From an uncultured Magnetococcales bacterium (lineage in GTDB: Bacteria > Pseudomonadota > Magnetococcia > Magnetococcales > Magnetaquicoccaceae), in assembly GCA_903913345.1 (NCBI GenBank), contig CAIWLA010000568.1, positions 1 to 6,361 of the forward strand: 6,361 nt of DNA. The letters run 5' to 3'. Below are positions 4,176 to 6,361 of this stretch, piece by piece (positions within the stretch are counted from its first letter, which is position 1; every line of letters starts with the position of its first letter). The translations under genes and the position numbers were made by a program. The notes beneath the pieces were generated by a model. That model searched no databases and had not been told where the DNA came from. It was given only the letters and a program-made list of their open reading frames with translations.

Positions 4176-6361
4176 TCAGACCAACTGTCCGCAACATTGC
4201 TTGTATTTCTTGCCGCTGTTGCAGGGGCAAGGAGCGTTGCGACCCACCTTTCCCCCCTCCCGCCGAAAAGGTGTCTTGTTTTCCTCCTCGGTTTTGCCCT
4301 CACCGATCTTGCCCTCCTCATCCGGCCAGGCGTCATAGTCCGGGTGCTGCATGGAGAGCTTTTTATTGCGGGCCGCCGCCCGTTCGGCCTCCATCTGCTC
4401 CACCTCCTCCTGACGGGATACCTCCACCCGGCACAAAACCTCGATCACCTCCACCTTGATCCTCTCCAGCAAACCGTCAAAGAGTTCAAAGGCCTCCCGC
4501 TTGTATTCGTTGAGGGGATCTTTCTGGGCATACCCCCGCAAATGGATCCCCTCCTTCAGATGGTCCATGTTCAGCAGGTGCTCCTTCCACAGGGAATCCA
4601 ACACCTGGAGCAGGATGGTCTTTTCCAGATAACGCATCAACGGTGGCCCAATGCGCTCTTCCCGCGCCTGGATATGGGCCTGTACGACCTCCCGCACCCG
4701 CTCCTTGATCTCCGCCGGGGTGACCCCCTCCTCCTCCCGCCAGCCCTCCATGCCCATCGGTTGGACCCCGAATTGCCGCATCAACCCCGCAGCGAGTATC
4801 TCCAGTTGCCAATTCTCTGGCAGAGCCGAAGCCGGAACAGACTCCTCGACCAGATTGTCCAGCAGTTCCTCGCGGATGCTCTCGATAAAGTCAACCAGAT
4901 CCGCGCTCTGCATAATTTCCAACCGCTGATCGTAAATGACCTTGCGCTGCTCATTCATGACATCGTCATACTTGAGCAAATTTTTGCGCATATCAAAGTT
5001 GCGCCCTTCCACCTTTTTTTGCGCCGACTCGATGGCACGATTGATCCAGGGATGGACGATCGCCTCCCCTTCCTGCAACCCCAATTTTTGCAACATGCCG
5101 TCCATGCGTTCGGAGCCAAAAATACGCATCAGATCATCCTGCAACGACAGATAGAATCGACTGGAGCCGGGATCCCCCTGCCGCCCGGAACGACCCCGCA
5201 ACTGGTTGTCGATACGACGCGCCTCGTGACGTTCGCTGCTGACAATATGCAACCCCCCCAGACGGATGACCTCCTCTTTTTCGGCGGCACATTCGGCCCG
5301 TATGGCCGATTCCAGCCGTTGTCCCTCTTCGGGCGGGAGATCAACGGGTATTTCCCGTCCGATCCGCAGGTCGGGGTTGCCCCCCAGTTGAATATCGGTC
5401 CCCCGCCCCGCCATGTTGGTGGCAATGGTCACGGCATTCTTGCGTCCCGCCTGGGCCACAATTTCGGCCTCTTTTTCATGAAATTTGGCGTTCAATACCG
5501 TGTGCACAATCTTTTCCTTGCGCAGACGACGCGCCAGTTCCTCGGACTTTTCAATGGAGATGGTCCCCACCAGTATCGGCTGACCGCTCTGGTGACATTC
5601 CCGTATCTCTTCGATAATGGCCACCAGTTTTTCCTCATGGGTCCGAAAAACCACATCATCGTGGTCCACACGAATCATGGGACGATGGGTGGGCAGGATG
5701 ATCACCTCCAGTCGATAGATGGACTCAAACTCGGAGGCCTCCGTGTCGGCGGTGCCCGTCATGCCCGCCAGCTTGTTGTACAGACGAAAGAGATTCTGGA
5801 AGGTGATCGAGGCCAGGGTTTGCGATTCATTCTGGATGACCACCTGCTCCTTGGCCTCCAGGGCTTGATGGAGGCCATCCGAGTAGCGTCTCCCCGGCAT
5901 CATGCGCCCGGTAAATTCGTCAATAATGACCACTTCGCCATCCTTGACGATATAATCCCGGTCCTTTTCAAACAGGGCATGGGCACGCAAGGCCTGGTTG
6001 ACATGATGAACCGTCTCCACATTGGCGATATCATAGAGATTGCCGCTCTTGAAAATCCCCTTTTCAAGCAGCAAATGCTCGATGAGTTCACTCCCCTCCT
6101 CGGTAAAGACCACGGTCCGCGTCTTTTCATCCACCGTGAAATGGAGATCTTTCTGCAACTGGGGAATCAACCGATCCACCCGGTAATATTTATCGGTATT
6201 GTCTTCGGTCGGCCCGGAAATGATGAGCGGAGTCCGGGCTTCGTCAATCAGAATGGAGTCCACCTCGTCGACAATGGCATAATGGAGGGGACGCTGTACC
6301 AACTCCTCCATGGTGAACTTCATGTTGTCGCGCAAAAAATCAAACCCGAATTCATTGTTGG
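4176..6361 (-). CDS. secA: Protein translocase ATPase SecA, N-terminal part beyond the window
   Basis: SecA is the ATPase that drives secretory preproteins through the SecYEG channel. The window holds 727 codons plus the stop. The reading frame continues through the right edge (first complete codons NNEFGFDFLRDNM), so the first roughly 170 residues, including Walker A, are outside, judging from E. coli SecA (901 aa). Counting from the first complete codon, visible parts are DEVDSILIDEARTPLIISGP (Walker B, 31-34) and the preprotein cross-linking region. GMTGTADTEASEFE, then NMAGRGTDIQLGGNPD and QLRGRSGRQGDPGSSRFYLS of the second nucleotide-binding domain follow. Next come the helical scaffold and wing, with LWKEHLLNMDHLKEGIHLRGYAQKDPLNEYKREAFELF. 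A charged linker leads to the zinc-binding SEC-C tail (APCPCNSGKKYKQCCG) with Cys711, Cys713, Cys722 and Cys723. That tail binds SecB and phospholipid in E. coli. All motifs are intact. No clear terminator follows the stop. Confidence 0.98.
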   Translation of the reverse strand, partial: NNEFGFDFLRDNMKFTMEELVQRPLHYAIVDEVDSILIDEARTPLIISGPTEDNTDKYYRVDRLIPQLQKDLHFTVDEKTRTVVFTEEGSELIEHLLLEKGIFKSGNLYDIANVETVHHVNQALRAHALFEKDRDYIVKDGEVVIIDEFTGRMMPGRRYSDGLHQALEAKEQVVIQNESQTLASITFQNLFRLYNKLAGMTGTADTEASEFESIYRLEVIILPTHRPMIRVDHDDVVFRTHEEKLVAIIEEIRECHQSGQPILVGTISIEKSEELARRLRKEKIVHTVLNAKFHEKEAEIVAQAGRKNAVTIATNMAGRGTDIQLGGNPDLRIGREIPVDLPPEEGQRLESAIRAECAAEKEEVIRLGGLHIVSSERHEARRIDNQLRGRSGRQGDPGSSRFYLSLQDDLMRIFGSERMDGMLQKLGLQEGEAIVHPWINRAIESAQKKVEGRNFDMRKNLLKYDDVMNEQRKVIYDQRLEIMQSADLVDFIESIREELLDNLVEESVPASALPENWQLEILAAGLMRQFGVQPMGMEGWREEEGVTPAEIKERVREVVQAHIQAREERIGPPLMRYLEKTILLQVLDSLWKEHLLNMDHLKEGIHLRGYAQKDPLNEYKREAFELFDGLLERIKVEVIEVLCRVEVSRQEEVEQMEAERAAARNKKLSMQHPDYDAWPDEEGKIGEGKTEEENKTPFRREGGKVGRNAPCPCNSGKKYKQCCGQLV

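Noticed and set aside
1..6361. CRISPR array, tRNA/rRNA, insertion sequence, toxin-antitoxin or phage genes
   Set aside because: Both strands were read for these. There are no regularly spaced repeats, no cloverleaf, no transposase or integrase motifs, and every long frame is explained by the listed genes or their shadows.

Overview
The window looks like chromosomal housekeeping DNA from a Gram-negative, ubiquinone-using member of the Pseudomonadota. Four things suggest this: a complete UbiG (ubiquinone biosynthesis), a periplasmic AMIN/Amidase_3 amidase with a twin-arginine-type signal, an RluD-type pseudouridine synthase, and a SecA with a C-terminal SEC-C zinc motif. Genes are G+C-rich. I cannot fix the class or genus from the sequence.

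Layout, left to right. Positions 1-124 hold the region downstream of the amidase gene, ending at the left edge in a strong minus-strand Shine-Dalgarno for a gene that must start just outside the window. 125-1294 (minus) is an N-acetylmuramoyl-L-alanine amidase. A roughly 210-bp divergent intergenic region separates it from ubiG (1508-2221, plus), whose end overlaps the GTG start of an rluD-type gene (2214-3248, plus) by 8 bases. A 63-residue two-helix membrane protein of unknown function lies convergently at 3316-3507 (minus). The gap 3508-3820 is the only long non-coding stretch. It contains an A+T-rich perfect 24-bp inverted repeat with a 4-base loop, a degenerate third copy of the same motif, and three small G+C-rich palindromes. 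A DUF190 (PII-like) gene follows at 3821-4132 (plus). The right third is secA (minus), complete at its C terminus but cut by the window edge at its N-terminal side.

The genes do not form one pathway. ubiG-rluD is the only likely operon, tightly overlapped although the products act in quinone synthesis and ribosome maturation. The amidase (cell-wall splitting), SecA (protein export) and DUF190 protein (possible small regulator) are separate units on alternating strands. I see no mobile element, CRISPR array, RNA gene or defence cassette, and no convincing new multi-gene system. The least explained material is the palindrome cluster at 3592-3773 and the small membrane protein beside it.
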